Positions 1 to 9,205 of a DNA stretch of 64,000 nucleotides are shown in pieces. A program made the translations under genes and the position numbers. Positions within the stretch are counted from its first letter, which is position 1, and every line of letters begins with the position of its first letter. Source of the stretch: Propioniciclava coleopterorum (GTDB lineage Bacteria > Actinomycetota > Actinomycetes > Propionibacteriales > Propionibacteriaceae); contig NZ_CP049865.1 of assembly GCF_011393335.1 (NCBI RefSeq), forward strand, positions 1,754,722 to 1,818,721. The letters run 5' to 3'. The notes beneath the pieces were generated by a model. The model did no database searches, had not been told where the DNA came from, and saw nothing but the letters and a program-made list of their open reading frames with translations.

Positions 1-2168
1 TCGTCGCGGGCGTGCAGCCAGCCGGTCGGGTTGGTCGGGTTGCCCACGAACAGCGCGTCCGCCCAACTGGGCAGCGCGCCCAGCGCGGGCGCGTAGCCGG
101 TCCGACTCCCCGGCTCCACTCCCGCCCGTGCTCCGTCGTTCCGCGCCCGCGCGCCGTCGTTCCACGCCCGCGCGCCTTCATTCCGCGGCCGCGCGCCGTC
201 GGGTCGCGACTCCGCGGCGAGCGCCCCCGTCGCGGCGCCCCCCATGTCCCCGGTGTGCACCGGCAGCAGCCACCGCTGCACCGCGCGGCCCGCGGCCCGC
301 AGGGCGGCCTCCGGCTCGGTGAACTGCGGATGCACCACCAGCGGATGCGCCGCCTCAATCGTGCGCGCGACCAGGGAGAACGCCTCCGCGCCCCCGGCGG
401 TCGGCAGCACCATCTCGGGCGGGACGCCGTGGGCGGCGGCGATCGCCTCGCGGGCCTCGTCCAGGCGCGGGTAGGCCCCGAGGGTGGCCGTCGCGTCGTG
501 GATGATCGTGGCCAGCCAGGGCGGCGGACCCGCCGACTGGACGTTGACGGCCAGGTCGACCAGCCCGGGCGCGACATCGGCGTCCCCGTGGTGGTGCAGG
601 TCGATCCCGCCGACAGCCGGCGGGGCCGCGTCCGACCGTCCGGCATCGAGCGGCGCCGCTGCATCAGGGTGGCGGGCGGGCACGAGCAGCGATGCGACGG
701 CGTCCGGCTCGGCCTCCGGACGAGCCGCGGCGTACCGGGCGGCCGCGTCGGCGAAGCGCTGCGCGGCGTCGGGGACTCCTGCCCAGTGCAGGTGCAGGTA
801 GGAGCTGTGCAGGGTCGGCGTCCCGGTGCCCGCGGGGTCGAGGGAGAAGCCCTCGGCCGCCGCGTCCCACTCCCAGGCGGGCTCGGGCCCGTGCCCGGGG
901 CTCGTCCGCGTGCGGTGGAACTCGTGGCCCAGCGTGGTGGCGCCGGCGTCGGCGAGCAGAGTCGGGGTCGGTGCGGTGGCGGACCGGTAGCCGAGGGTGA
1001 GCGGCGGCGTCATCCGCGCCGAGGAGGGCAGCGCCCCCACCATCGGGTGTCCGTCCAGGTGCTCGCCCAGGTACAGCTGGCCCGCGCACTCGGCCACCGT
1101 CGGCACCCCGGACGCCACGGCGGCGGCCACGGCGGCGCGTAGCGGCTCGTTGGCGCTCAGGTCGGGCGCGTGCACCTCGGGGAAGCCGCCCCCGATGTAG
1201 AGCGCGGACGTCCGCGGCGGCAGGGCCGCGTCCAGCAGCGGGTCGACCTCGACGACTTCGCACCCGGCCGCGGCGAGCAGTTCGGTGGTCTCGGGGTAGC
1301 GGAAGGTGAAGGCGCGTCCGCCGAACACGGCGATCCGCGGCCGTCCGGGGACGGCGCGCACCTCGGCGGCCGGGTCCCAGGCGGTGGCGTGCAGCGGGGC
1401 GGCGTCGGCGGCCAGCGCGAGCACGCCATCCAGGTCGACGTGGGCGCCGAGGTGGGCGGCGAGGGCCGCGATGGTGGCGGCCGACCCGGCGCGTTCGCCG
1501 GCGGGGACCAGCCCCAGGTGCCGCGAGGGCGCGGCCACCGACGCGTCCCGCGGCAGGACGCCGACCACCGGGACGCCCGCGTCCGCGAACACGCGGGACA
1601 GCTCGGCCCCGTGGCGCGGGCTCGCGGTGCGGTTGATGAGGACCCCGGCGATCCGGACGGTCGGGTCGAACGCGGCCAGGCCGAGCGCGGCCGCGGCGGC
1701 CGTCCGCGACGAGCCGGCGGCGTCCACGACGAGCAGGACGGGGGAGCCGGTGAGCGTCGCCACGTGCGCGGTGGACCCGTGCCCGTCGGTGCCCAGGCGC
1801 CCGTCGAACAGCCCCATGACGCCCTCGATCAGCGCCACCTCGGCGGGCTCGGGGACGCGGCAGCCGTGCAGCAGCAGGGGCACGATCCGCTCCTCGCCCA
1901 CCAGCACCGGGTCGAGGTTACGGCCGGGCCGTCCGGTCGCCAGCGCGTGGTAGCCGGGGTCGATGAAGTCGGGTCCGACCTTGAAGCCCGCCGCCCGGAC
2001 GCCGCGGGCCGTCAGGGCCGCCAGCAGCCCCGTGGTGACGGTCGTCTTCCCCGCCGAGGACGCGGCCGCCGCGATCACCAACCGCGGGAGCGTCACCCCC
2101 GCGCCCGACCTCGTCGGCGTCGCGCCCGCCGTCGACGGCGCGGGCGGTGCGTCCCGGACCTGCTGCAT
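1..2168 (-). CDS. cobB: CobB-CobC fusion: cobyrinate a,c-diamide synthase / threonine-phosphate decarboxylase (partial)
   Basis: Cobalamin-pathway protein cut by the left edge, about 722 codons visible. The first ~450 residues match cobyrinate a,c-diamide synthase, which amidates the a and c side chains using ATP and glutamine: P-loop SSAGKTT near residue 37, KVGPDFIDPGYH, then a glutamine-amidotransferase part with YIGGGFPE and AECAGQ holding the catalytic Cys. From about residue 520 a fold-type I PLP enzyme of the CobC/CobD type begins (DLHHHGD) and reaches NPTNPTG at the edge; that family makes aminopropanol phosphate for the nucleotide loop. Both parts share one frame through an Ala/Pro/Asp-rich linker (about 600-720) without a stop. 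ATG at 2168 has an AGGGGG Shine-Dalgarno site 4 nt upstream. The PLP lysine lies beyond the window. An undercalled base at the junction could fake the fusion. Confidence 0.85.
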   Translation of the reverse strand, partial: MQQVRDAPPAPSTAGATPTRSGAGVTLPRLVIAAAASSAGKTTVTTGLLAALTARGVRAAGFKVGPDFIDPGYHALATGRPGRNLDPVLVGEERIVPLLLHGCRVPEPAEVALIEGVMGLFDGRLGTDGHGSTAHVATLTGSPVLLVVDAAGSSRTAAAAALGLAAFDPTVRIAGVLINRTASPRHGAELSRVFADAGVPVVGVLPRDASVAAPSRHLGLVPAGERAGSAATIAALAAHLGAHVDLDGVLALAADAAPLHATAWDPAAEVRAVPGRPRIAVFGGRAFTFRYPETTELLAAAGCEVVEVDPLLDAALPPRTSALYIGGGFPEVHAPDLSANEPLRAAVAAAVASGVPTVAECAGQLYLGEHLDGHPMVGALPSSARMTPPLTLGYRSATAPTPTLLADAGATTLGHEFHRTRTSPGHGPEPAWEWDAAAEGFSLDPAGTGTPTLHSSYLHLHWAGVPDAAQRFADAAARYAAARPEAEPDAVASLLVPARHPDAAAPLDAGRSDAAPPAVGGIDLHHHGDADVAPGLVDLAVNVQSAGPPPWLATIIHDATATLGAYPRLDEAREAIAAAHGVPPEMVLPTAGGAEAFSLVARTIEAAHPLVVHPQFTEPEAALRAAGRAVQRWLLPVHTGDMGGAATGALAAESRPDGARPRNEGARAWNDGARARNDGARAGVEPGSRTGYAPALGALPSWADALFVGNPTNPTGWLHARD
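120..200 (-). repeat. 21-bp tandem repeat inside the CobC part
   Basis: Nearly four copies of a 21-bp unit encode heptads of the form (D/E)GAR(A/P)xN: DGARPRN, EGARAWN, DGARARN and DGARAG. They form a charged low-complexity insert just before the catalytic NPTNPTG region. Such an insert is not part of the CobC fold as I know it. Confidence 0.8.
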
Positions 2169-2327
2169 CGGACCCCCTCACGTCCCGGGTGACGATTGTG
2201 CCGCAGCACCGGCACACCCTGCGGCTCCGGCACACCCTGGCTACGTCGCACTCGGCGGGCCAAGCCGGACCCCCGGGCCTCCGCTGAGCGGCGACCCTGG
2301 CGCGAGCCGTGGCTGCGTCAGCGGCCC

Positions 2328-2412
2328 GAAAAATCAACAACGACGCACTCGAGCCCCGATTCGGGGTGATCCGACGGCTTTCGGGGGCCGCGAGTGCGTT
2401 GATGGTGATTTA
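2328..2412. repeat. Dispersed palindromic repeat, family 1, copy A
   Basis: Left arm (2331-2351) and right arm (2391-2411) pair over 21 bases with three mismatches, around a core that itself pairs (GCCCCGATTCGGGG). The left arm matches the arm of the copy at 33205-33299 (AAATCAAxAACGACGCACTCG). It lies in a 511-bp gap between cobB and cobQ (2169-2679) in which I see no gene, no riboswitch core and no clear promoter. Confidence 0.7.
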
Positions 2413-2679
2413 CTGGCCGACCTCCACCGCGCGGGTCGAGCCGCCGGCCAGTCGAGGTCAGCGGGACTGGCGCGTGACGAGGCCGGCCGAGGTCGCGGAG
2501 CCGTGGGGGCACCGACCTGCCCGTCAACGCCGTCCACCTCGTGGAGGGCGGACGCGAGGTGACCGCCCACATGATGGCCGCGCCCGGAGGGGCTCGGGGC
2601 GGGAAGTCGCGGTCGGAGTCGGGCGCACGGCGAACGCGCGGAAGGGGAAGAGATCAACCAAAGGACCGTCGACCTGCTG

Positions 2680-4119
2680 TCAGCGGGCCAGGGTGAGCAG
2701 CGCGTCCAGGTCCGCGTGGGCCTCGAGGGCGTCGGCGACCTCGTCGAGCATCTGTTCGCGACGGACGGCGAAGTCCACCGCGCTCGGATCGGGGCGCCAC
2801 GCCGAGCCCGCGGCGTCCGCGACGCGCGCGAGCCACGCCCGGCGGAAGCCGTCGTTCTCCAGGGCGCCGTGCCAGATGGTGCCCCAGGTGTTGCCGACCC
2901 GCACGCCGTCCAGGAACGGCTCGTCGCCGCCGTCGACGGTGACGACCCCGTGGTGGATCTCGTACCCGGTGACCGGGTGGCCCTCCCAGGAACCCGACGG
3001 GCGGCCCAGCGTCTTGTCGGGGCGGAAGTCGACCCGGGTCGGCAGCAGCCCCAGACCGGTCACGGCGCCGTCGCCGGACTCGACCGGGTCGTCGATCACC
3101 CGCGCCAGCATCTGGTAGCCGCCGCAGATGCCCAGGATCGCGCCGCCCGACGCCGCGCGCTCCCGCAGCGCGGCGTCCAGACCCCGCGCGCACAGCCAGC
3201 CCAGGTCGGCCAGCGTCGACCGGGAGCCGGGCAGCACCACGAGGTCGGCGCGAGCGAGGTCGTCGGGGCGGTCCGCGACGAACACGTCGATGCCGGGCTC
3301 GGCGGCCAGCGCGTCCAGGTCGGTGGCGTTCGAGATCCGCGGGAACCGGACGGCCGCGACCCGCAGCGTCCCGGCGGCGCCCGGCGTGCGCGGCCAGCGC
3401 GCGAACGCCAGCGCGTCCTCCGAGTCGAGCCACACCTGCTCCAGCCACGGCAGGACGCCGAAGCACCGCAGCCCGGTGCGGGCCGTCAGTTCGGCGAGTC
3501 CCGGCTCGAGCACCGCTTGGTCGCCGCGGAACTTGTTGATCAGGTATCCCGCGAAGCGGGCCCGGTCAGCGTCGTCGACGATCGCCCAGTGCCCGAAGAT
3601 CGAGGCCAGGACGCCGCCGCGGTCGATGTCCCCGACCAGCAGCGTCGGCAGGCTGAAGCGCGTGGCCAGCCCCAGGTTCACGTAGTCGCCGGCGCGCAGG
3701 TTGATCTCGGCCGGGGACCCGGCGCCCTCGGCGACCACCACGTCGTGGGTGGCCGCGAGTTCCTCGAATGCGGCGAAGGCCGCCTGCGCGAGGGCGGCGC
3801 GTCCGGTGGCGTACTGTCCGGCCTCCAGCGTCCCGCCGGGGCGTCCGTTGAGGACGACGAACGAGCGCCGGTCGGTGGCCGGCTTCAGCAGCACGGGGTT
3901 GTGGATCGCGGACGGTTCCACCCCGGCGGCGAGCGCCTGCAGGTACTGGGCGCGCCCGATCTCCGAGCCGTCCGGGCAGACCATGGAGTTGTTCGACATG
4001 TTCTGCGCCTTGAACGGCGCCACCCGGACGCCGCGGCGCGCCCACGCCCGACACAGCCCGGCCACGATCAGCGACTTGCCGGCGTCCGACGAGGTGCCCG
4101 CCACGAGGAGTCCTGTCAC
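2680..4119 (-). CDS. cobQ: Cobyric acid synthase CobQ
   Basis: Amidates the b, d, e and g side chains of adenosylcobyrinate a,c-diamide with glutamine and ATP. The 479-residue product has the usual family length. It opens with a dethiobiotin-synthetase-like P-loop (GTSSDAGKS), then AQNMSNNSMV and EIGRAQ. The C-terminal glutamine amidotransferase domain holds GICGGYQ with the catalytic Cys near residue 331 and a GYEIHHG segment. I chose GTG at 4119: a GGGAGGA site lies 8 nt upstream, and an open frame that continues upstream to 4707 has no conserved sequence. It shares strand and pathway with cobB but is separated by 511 bp, so it may be a separate transcript. Confidence 0.96.
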   Translation of the reverse strand: MTGLLVAGTSSDAGKSLIVAGLCRAWARRGVRVAPFKAQNMSNNSMVCPDGSEIGRAQYLQALAAGVEPSAIHNPVLLKPATDRRSFVVLNGRPGGTLEAGQYATGRAALAQAAFAAFEELAATHDVVVAEGAGSPAEINLRAGDYVNLGLATRFSLPTLLVGDIDRGGVLASIFGHWAIVDDADRARFAGYLINKFRGDQAVLEPGLAELTARTGLRCFGVLPWLEQVWLDSEDALAFARWPRTPGAAGTLRVAAVRFPRISNATDLDALAAEPGIDVFVADRPDDLARADLVVLPGSRSTLADLGWLCARGLDAALRERAASGGAILGICGGYQMLARVIDDPVESGDGAVTGLGLLPTRVDFRPDKTLGRPSGSWEGHPVTGYEIHHGVVTVDGGDEPFLDGVRVGNTWGTIWHGALENDGFRRAWLARVADAAGSAWRPDPSAVDFAVRREQMLDEVADALEAHADLDALLTLAR

Positions 4120-4499
4120 CGGCCGATCCTCCCACGGGGCCCGGTCTCGCCGTGCTCGGTCCCGCCGTGCCCGACACCTCGGTGGCCTGGGCCTCGGTGG
4201 ACAGGCCGGACGCGAGCCGAGGCGGCGCCTGCCGCCCGCTCGCGTCCCTGTGACCGCGGTCGGGCGGCGAGCCACTGCTCGGCTCAGAGACGGCTCGGCC
4301 CCGGGACCCGACGCACCATCGGCGTCGCGAGTGACCGGACGTCCCCTGCATCGGAGAACCTGCCGCGCAGGGGCGGTGCCGACGGCCCCGATGCGGGATG
4401 ATGGGGGCGAGGCCGCATGCCGGTCCCATCGCCCGGGGCGGCGGCCGCAGCCCGTTCCGCCGGGGCGGGGGAGCGGGCGCACGCCGTAGGTAACGCGCT

Positions 4500-4520
4500 G
4501 GCCGGTCGCGACGACCGGCC
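4500..4520. promoter_or_regulatory. Inverted repeat before nagB
   Basis: Perfect 9-bp inverted repeat GGCCGGTCG - CGA - CGACCGGCC, 20 bp before the nagB start codon and just ahead of its ribosome binding site. It could be an operator or a leader hairpin. The rest of the 421-bp gap 4120-4540 shows nothing I can name. Confidence 0.45.
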
Positions 4521-4540
4521 GAGACACCGGAAGGAACGAC

Positions 4541-5332
4541 ATGGAGATCGTGATCTGCAGCACTCCCGAGGAGGCCGGCGAGGTCGCCGCGGCCCGCGTC
4601 GCGCAGGTGGTGAAGGAGGCCGGTCCCCGCGCGGTGCTCGGCGTCGCCACCGGTTCGTCGCCGCTGGCCCTGTACGAGGGCCTGACCCGGCGCGTCGAGG
4701 AGGGCACCCTCGACCTCTCGGAGGCGTCCGCGTTCGCGCTCGACGAGTACGTCGGGCTCCCCGCGGGTGACCCGAACAGCTACGCGGCCACGATCGACAA
4801 GACCGTCACCGTGCCGCTGAAGATGAACCCGGCGAACGTCCACGTCCCCGACGGCGCCGCCGAGGACCTCAAGCAGGCGTGCGAGGACTACGAGGCCGCG
4901 ATCAAGGCCGCCGGCGGCGTCGACGTGCAGATCCTGGGCATCGGCTCCAACGGCCATATCGGCTTCAACGAGCCGTCGTCGTCGCTGGCGTCCCGCACCC
5001 GGATCAAGACGCTGAACGAGCGCACCCGCGAGGACAACGCCCGCTACTTCGCGTCCATCGACGACGTGCCGCGCCACTGCCTCACCCAGGGCCTGGGCAC
5101 CATCATGGATGCCCGCGCCGTCGTGCTGGTCGCGCAGGGCGAGGGCAAGGCGGACGCCGTCGCGGCGCTCGCCGAGGGCCCGGTCAGCACCATGTGCCCC
5201 GGCTCCATCCTGCAGATGCACCGCACGGTCACCGTCGTCGTGGACGAGGCGGCGGCGTCCAAGCTGAAGCTGCGCGAGTACTACGACGTCACCTACGAGC
5301 ACAAGCCCGAATGGCAGGAGTTCGACGCCTGA
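4541..5332 (+). CDS. nagB: Glucosamine-6-phosphate deaminase NagB
   Basis: Cytoplasmic isomerase-deaminase turning glucosamine 6-phosphate into fructose 6-phosphate and ammonia, the last step of amino-sugar use. At 263 residues it has the family length. Visible motifs are GVATGSSPLALYEGL near residue 37 (phosphate binding), FALDEYVGL with the catalytic Asp, and GIGSNGHIGFNEP near 132-144 with the catalytic His. ATG 4541 has an AAGGAA site 5 nt upstream. It stands alone: cobQ points away and a hairpin follows, so it seems monocistronic. No nagA or PTS gene is in the window. Confidence 0.97.
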   Translation: MEIVICSTPEEAGEVAAARVAQVVKEAGPRAVLGVATGSSPLALYEGLTRRVEEGTLDLSEASAFALDEYVGLPAGDPNSYAATIDKTVTVPLKMNPANVHVPDGAAEDLKQACEDYEAAIKAAGGVDVQILGIGSNGHIGFNEPSSSLASRTRIKTLNERTREDNARYFASIDDVPRHCLTQGLGTIMDARAVVLVAQGEGKADAVAALAEGPVSTMCPGSILQMHRTVTVVVDEAAASKLKLREYYDVTYEHKPEWQEFDA

Positions 5333-5343
5333 GTCCGCTCCAC

Positions 5344-5378
5344 GAACCCGGGTTCCGCCGCGCGCGGGGCCCGGGTTC
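5344..5378 (+). terminator. Hairpin after nagB
   Basis: Perfect 9-bp stem GAACCCGGG / CCCGGGTTC starting 11 bp after the nagB stop, with a 17-nt loop. There is no U tract, as often in high-GC actinobacteria. Confidence 0.5.
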
Positions 5379-5500
5379 GGCACTTCGGCGTGTGAAGCTC
5401 ACCGCGGCCGGGACGTTCGGGCGCCAGCGCGACGTTTCTTGGTGCCGCGGTCGGGCGGCGCCACGCGGCGAGTGACCAGCGCCCGCGACCCGGGGCGGTG

Positions 5501-5589
5501 TGTCGTCGTGGTGTCCCGAGCGCGCGTGCCCGCAACGGCGACCAGGGGTGATGCCGCCGCGAACCAGCGCTGGGGGCACCAGAGCGACA
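5501..5589. repeat. Dispersed palindromic repeat, family 2, copy A
   Basis: An 89-bp element whose ends pair (TGTCGTCGTGGTG... with ...GGGGGCACCAGAGCGACA). It aligns without gaps to the 89-bp copy at 43059-43147, sharing the centre GCGACCAGGGGTGATGCC and the right end GCGCTGGGGGCACCAGA. It lies in the gap between nagB and the response regulator at 5637. Confidence 0.75.
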
Positions 5590-5636
5590 CCGCCGCGTAG
5601 AGCGCACCGCCCCGGCACGCCCCGAACCGACGAAGG

Positions 5637-6317
5637 TCAGGCCCGCCAGGTGAAGATGATCTCCGGACGCCCCGAGCCGCCCAGTCGCTGTGCGCGCGTG
5701 GCGCGGCCCTGCTCGGTGAGGTACTGCAGGTAGCGCCGGGCGGTCACCCGCGAGAGCCCGAGCGCCCGCCCGACCTCGGACGCCGACGCGCCGCCCGGCG
5801 AGCCGCGGAGCGCGGCGATCACGTCGTCCAGGACGCCGCGGTCCAGCCCCTTGGGGGCGTTCGCCGGGTCCGTGGGACGCCGCAACTGCCCGATCATGGC
5901 GTCCACCGCCGCTTGGCTCGCCGCCGGCACAGCGTCGAGGCCCGCGCGGTAGGCGCGGTACGCCTCGAGGCGGTCGCGCAGGTCGGCGAACGTGAACGGC
6001 TTGAGCAGGTAGCCCACCACCCCGAGCGTCAGCGCCGTGCGGACCGGCTCGACCTCCCGCGCCGCCGTGATGGTGAGGATGTCCACGGGACGCCCCGCGG
6101 CGCGGACGCCGCGCAGCACGTCGAGCCCGCTGCCGTCGGGCAGGTTGAGGTCGAGCAGCACGAGGTCCACCGGCCGGCGGGCCAGCGCGCAGGCCGCCTC
6201 GTGCACCGACGCCGCGGACCCCACCACCTCGAAGCCGGGAACCCGCGCGACGTACTCCGCGTGGGCGGCCGCGACCAGGGGCTCGTCCTCCACGATCAGC
6301 ACGGCCAGCTCAGCCAT
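5637..6317 (-). CDS. CitB/DcuR-type response regulator
   Basis: Response regulator of 226 residues. The N-terminal receiver has the acidic pair IVEDEP, the phosphoacceptor Asp56 in LLDLNLPDG, the Thr of TITAA and the Lys of LLKPF. The C-terminal part carries a helix-turn-helix (ASEVGRALGLSRVTARRYLQYL), the arrangement of CitB/DcuR regulators. It overlaps the end of the sensor kinase gene by 8 bp, so the two are translationally coupled. In this family the pair responds to an extracellular carboxylate and switches on its uptake; the nearby divergent GntP permease fits that role, but the ligand cannot be read here. Confidence 0.93.
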   Translation of the reverse strand: MAELAVLIVEDEPLVAAAHAEYVARVPGFEVVGSAASVHEAACALARRPVDLVLLDLNLPDGSGLDVLRGVRAAGRPVDILTITAAREVEPVRTALTLGVVGYLLKPFTFADLRDRLEAYRAYRAGLDAVPAASQAAVDAMIGQLRRPTDPANAPKGLDRGVLDDVIAALRGSPGGASASEVGRALGLSRVTARRYLQYLTEQGRATRAQRLGGSGRPEIIFTWRA

Positions 6318-7926
6318 CCCGGCCCCCGATCCCCGCCACGCCCCCGGGCTCAGTCGTGCCCAACCCGCCGGCCCCCGGGAGCCGCACCTCGAACGTCGCG
6401 CCCGGACCCCGACCCACCGTGACCGTGCCGCCCAGCGCCTCGACGACCTGCCGGGTCAGCGTCAGGCCGATGCCCCGGCCGGCCGGGCCGTCGGCGTCCT
6501 TGGTGGTGAAGCCGCGCTCGAACACGCGCGCCGGGTCCGGGACGCCGGGGCCGTTGTCGCTCACCGTCAGGAGCAGGCCGTCATCGACCTGGGCGTCGAC
6601 CTCGACGACGGCGCCCTGCCGGCCGGCGACGGCGTCCAGCGCGTTGTCGATCAAGTTCCCCAGCACCGTCACCAGCGCCTGCTCGGGCGCGGTCCCGGCC
6701 GGCAGGTGGGCGTCCGGGTCGAGCGTCAGCCGGACGCCGCGCTCGGACGCCTGCGCCGACTTGCCCAGCAGCAGCGCCGCGACGGCGGGTGGCTCGATCG
6801 CCGCGAGGATCGCCGCGTCGGCGTCCCGCTCGCCGCGCAGCCGGCCCGTCGCGAAGGCGACCGCCTCCTCCGCACGCCCCAGCTCGATCAGCGTGACGAC
6901 CGTGTGCAGCCGGTTCGCGGCCTCGTGGCTGCGGGCGTGCAGCGCGTCCGCGAGGCCCTGGGTGGCGCTGAGGCGTCCGGTGAGGGACTCCAGTTCGGTG
7001 CGGTCGCGCAGCGTGGTCAGGGTGGCGACGCGCCGGCCGTCCCGGACGACCGCGTCGCTGGAGACCAGCAGCAGCCGCGCGCCCGTGGCGTGGGCGACGT
7101 CGACCTGCTGCGCGTCCCCGACCAGCAGCGCCGCCAGGTCGGGTGCGAGCCCCAGGTCGGCGACCGGGCGGCCGACGGCGTCCGGGCCGAGCCCGAGCAG
7201 CCGGACCGCCTCGTCGTTGATGACCTGCACCCGCCCGGAGGTGTCGGCGATGACGAGGCCCTCGCGGACCGCGTGCAGCAGCGCGTCGTGGTGGTCGTGC
7301 AGCCGCCGCACCTCGGACGCGTTCAGCCCCAGCGTCTCGCGGCGCACCTGGCGGGCGACCACCCAGGCGCCGGTTCCGGCGACGAGGGCGGCGACCACGC
7401 CCGGCACGACCATCTGCGGCCACATCGCCCACAGCGCCTGCGACACCTTCGCCCGGACGATCCCCACCGACACCAGGCCGACGACGCGGCCGTCGTCCAG
7501 CACGGGCACGACCGCGCGGGTGGAGGGCCCCAGCGTCCCGGTGTACTGCTCCACCACGATCCCGCCGCGCCGGGCGGCGTCGGTGGTGCCGAGGAACGTC
7601 CCGCCCACCAGCGCCTGGTTCGGGTGGGTGTACCGGACGCCCTCGGGCGTCATCACGACGACGAAGTCGGTGCCGGTCGCGTCCCGCGTCCGCTCGGCGA
7701 AGTCGGTGAGCTCCGCGGTCGGCCCGCCGGCCGCGAGCGCGTCCCGAACCTCGTCGGACGCCGCGACGGTGCGCGCCACGTCGGTCACCTGGTCGGCGGC
7801 GGCGTCCTCGACCTGGACGCTGGCGCGCCAGAACCCCAGGGCGACCGACGCCCCCACCACGAGGACCGCGACCACGCCCAGCACCGCCAGGACGTGCGAC
7901 GCGACGCTGCGCTGCGGGGAGGCCAT
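6310..7926 (-). CDS. CitA/DcuS-type sensor histidine kinase
   Basis: Membrane sensor kinase, 538 residues: N-terminal transmembrane helix (about 13-32), periplasmic single-Cache domain with the family signature YTHPNQALVGGTFLG, second helix near 165-190, a PAS domain (EGLVIADTSGRVQVINDEA), a dimerisation segment with the phospho-His in RSHEAANRLHT, and an ATPase domain with NLIDNALDA, DNGPGVP and GRGIGLTL. The layout matches citrate, C4-dicarboxylate and malate sensors. It begins one base after the fucosidase-like gene stops and overlaps its response regulator by 8 bp, so all three look like one operon. Confidence 0.94.
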   Translation of the reverse strand: MASPQRSVASHVLAVLGVVAVLVVGASVALGFWRASVQVEDAAADQVTDVARTVAASDEVRDALAAGGPTAELTDFAERTRDATGTDFVVVMTPEGVRYTHPNQALVGGTFLGTTDAARRGGIVVEQYTGTLGPSTRAVVPVLDDGRVVGLVSVGIVRAKVSQALWAMWPQMVVPGVVAALVAGTGAWVVARQVRRETLGLNASEVRRLHDHHDALLHAVREGLVIADTSGRVQVINDEAVRLLGLGPDAVGRPVADLGLAPDLAALLVGDAQQVDVAHATGARLLLVSSDAVVRDGRRVATLTTLRDRTELESLTGRLSATQGLADALHARSHEAANRLHTVVTLIELGRAEEAVAFATGRLRGERDADAAILAAIEPPAVAALLLGKSAQASERGVRLTLDPDAHLPAGTAPEQALVTVLGNLIDNALDAVAGRQGAVVEVDAQVDDGLLLTVSDNGPGVPDPARVFERGFTTKDADGPAGRGIGLTLTRQVVEALGGTVTVGRGPGATFEVRLPGAGGLGTTEPGGVAGIGGRDG

Positions 7927-7927
7927 G

Positions 7928-9175
7928 TCAGACCAGCGTGAGTTCCACGACGGGCACCGCGACGTCCGGACGCCGCACCGGCAGGTGCACCGTCAGCGTC
8001 CCGGCGGGCTCGCCCGCGGGCGTCATGTTCGAGGGGCGCCGGCCGGGGTCACTGACGGACGTCCGCAGCCAGGAACCGTCGTTGAGCAGGCGGGCGTAGC
8101 TGACGCGTCCCGCGAGGCCGGGCAGGTGGACGTACCCCAGCGGCCACGTGTGCAGGAACAGGTACAGCCTCGATCCGGACGCCGTGTAGACGCCCTCGCG
8201 GGGCGGCGTGAACGGGGCGTGCCCCGCGCCGACGATCGCGTCGCGGTGCAGGTCCATCCAGGTCCCGATCTCGGCGAGGGTGGCCGCGTCGCGCGCCGTG
8301 AGGGCGCCCCGGCCGTCCGGGCCGACGTTGAGCAGCATGTTGCCGTCCATGGACACGGAGTCGGCGAGCATCCGCACCAGCAGGTCGGCGGGCTTGTGGT
8401 CGACGTTGTCGCGGTCATAACCCCACGACCCGTTCATCGTCTGGCACGCCTCCCACAGCTGCGGCGCGCCGGACGCGTCGGTCAGCGGCGAGGTCGGCTG
8501 GTACTGCTCGGGGGTCACGAGGTCCCCGGGGATGCCGAGGCGGTCGTTGACGAGCATCCCGGGCTGCAGTTCGCGGCACAGGGCCAGCAGCCGCTCGGCG
8601 TCCCAGTCGGCGGCGCCCTTGCCGTCCTGCCCCGGGTAGGAGAAGTCGAAGAACAGGTAGTCCAGGGGGCCGTAGCCGGTGAGCAACTCGCGGACCTGAC
8701 CGTGGAGGAAGGTGCGGTAGCGGTCCATGTCCCGGCCGGCGTTGAGAGCGTCGCGGTCGGGCGCGTCGCGCAGGGGGTGGTGCTCGTCGACCGTGAAGTC
8801 GGGGTGGTGCCAGTCGATCAGCGAGTGGTACAGCCCGACCCGCAGCCCCTCGGCGCGGCAGGCGTCCACGAACTCGCGCACCAGGTCGCGCCCGCAGACC
8901 GCCGGGGAACTGAAGTCGCTCAGCGCGGTGTCCCACAGCGCGAACCCCTCGTGGTGCTTGCTGGTCAGCACGGCGTACCCCATGCCCGCCTCGCGCGCGG
9001 CGCGGGCGAGGGCGGGGGCGTCGAACCGGTCGGGGTCGAAATGCTCGAGGTAGGGCCGGTAGTCCTCCTCGCTGAGGCGCTCGCGGTTCTGCACCCACTC
9101 GTGGCGCGCCGCCGCCGAGTACAGGCCGAAGTGGACGAACAGCCCGAACCGGGCGTCGGTGAACCAGTGCGACAT
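7928..9175 (-). CDS. Alpha-L-fucosidase-like glycoside hydrolase (GH29)
   Basis: 415 residues without a signal peptide, so probably cytoplasmic. GH29 landmarks are ARFGLFVHFGLYS near the start, YAVLTSKHHEGFALWDT, GLYHSLIDWHHPDF, and FFDFS where the family's catalytic Asp is expected. The C-terminal ~100 residues look like the usual beta-sandwich. It is the first gene of an operon with the CitA/CitB-type pair, an unusual partner for a glycosidase. Start ATG 9175 has GAAGGAG about 6 nt upstream. GH29 members also act on other 6-deoxy or branched sugars, so the substrate is not certain. Confidence 0.85.
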   Translation of the reverse strand: MSHWFTDARFGLFVHFGLYSAAARHEWVQNRERLSEEDYRPYLEHFDPDRFDAPALARAAREAGMGYAVLTSKHHEGFALWDTALSDFSSPAVCGRDLVREFVDACRAEGLRVGLYHSLIDWHHPDFTVDEHHPLRDAPDRDALNAGRDMDRYRTFLHGQVRELLTGYGPLDYLFFDFSYPGQDGKGAADWDAERLLALCRELQPGMLVNDRLGIPGDLVTPEQYQPTSPLTDASGAPQLWEACQTMNGSWGYDRDNVDHKPADLLVRMLADSVSMDGNMLLNVGPDGRGALTARDAATLAEIGTWMDLHRDAIVGAGHAPFTPPREGVYTASGSRLYLFLHTWPLGYVHLPGLAGRVSYARLLNDGSWLRTSVSDPGRRPSNMTPAGEPAGTLTVHLPVRRPDVAVPVVELTLV

Positions 9176-9205
9176 GCGACTCCTTCGTCGGCGGACCGCG
9201 GCATG

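Noticed and set aside
2169-2679. Cobalamin riboswitch between cobB and cobQ
   Set aside because: I looked for the conserved B12-box core (GCCACTG) on both strands and did not find it; only a palindromic repeat is present.
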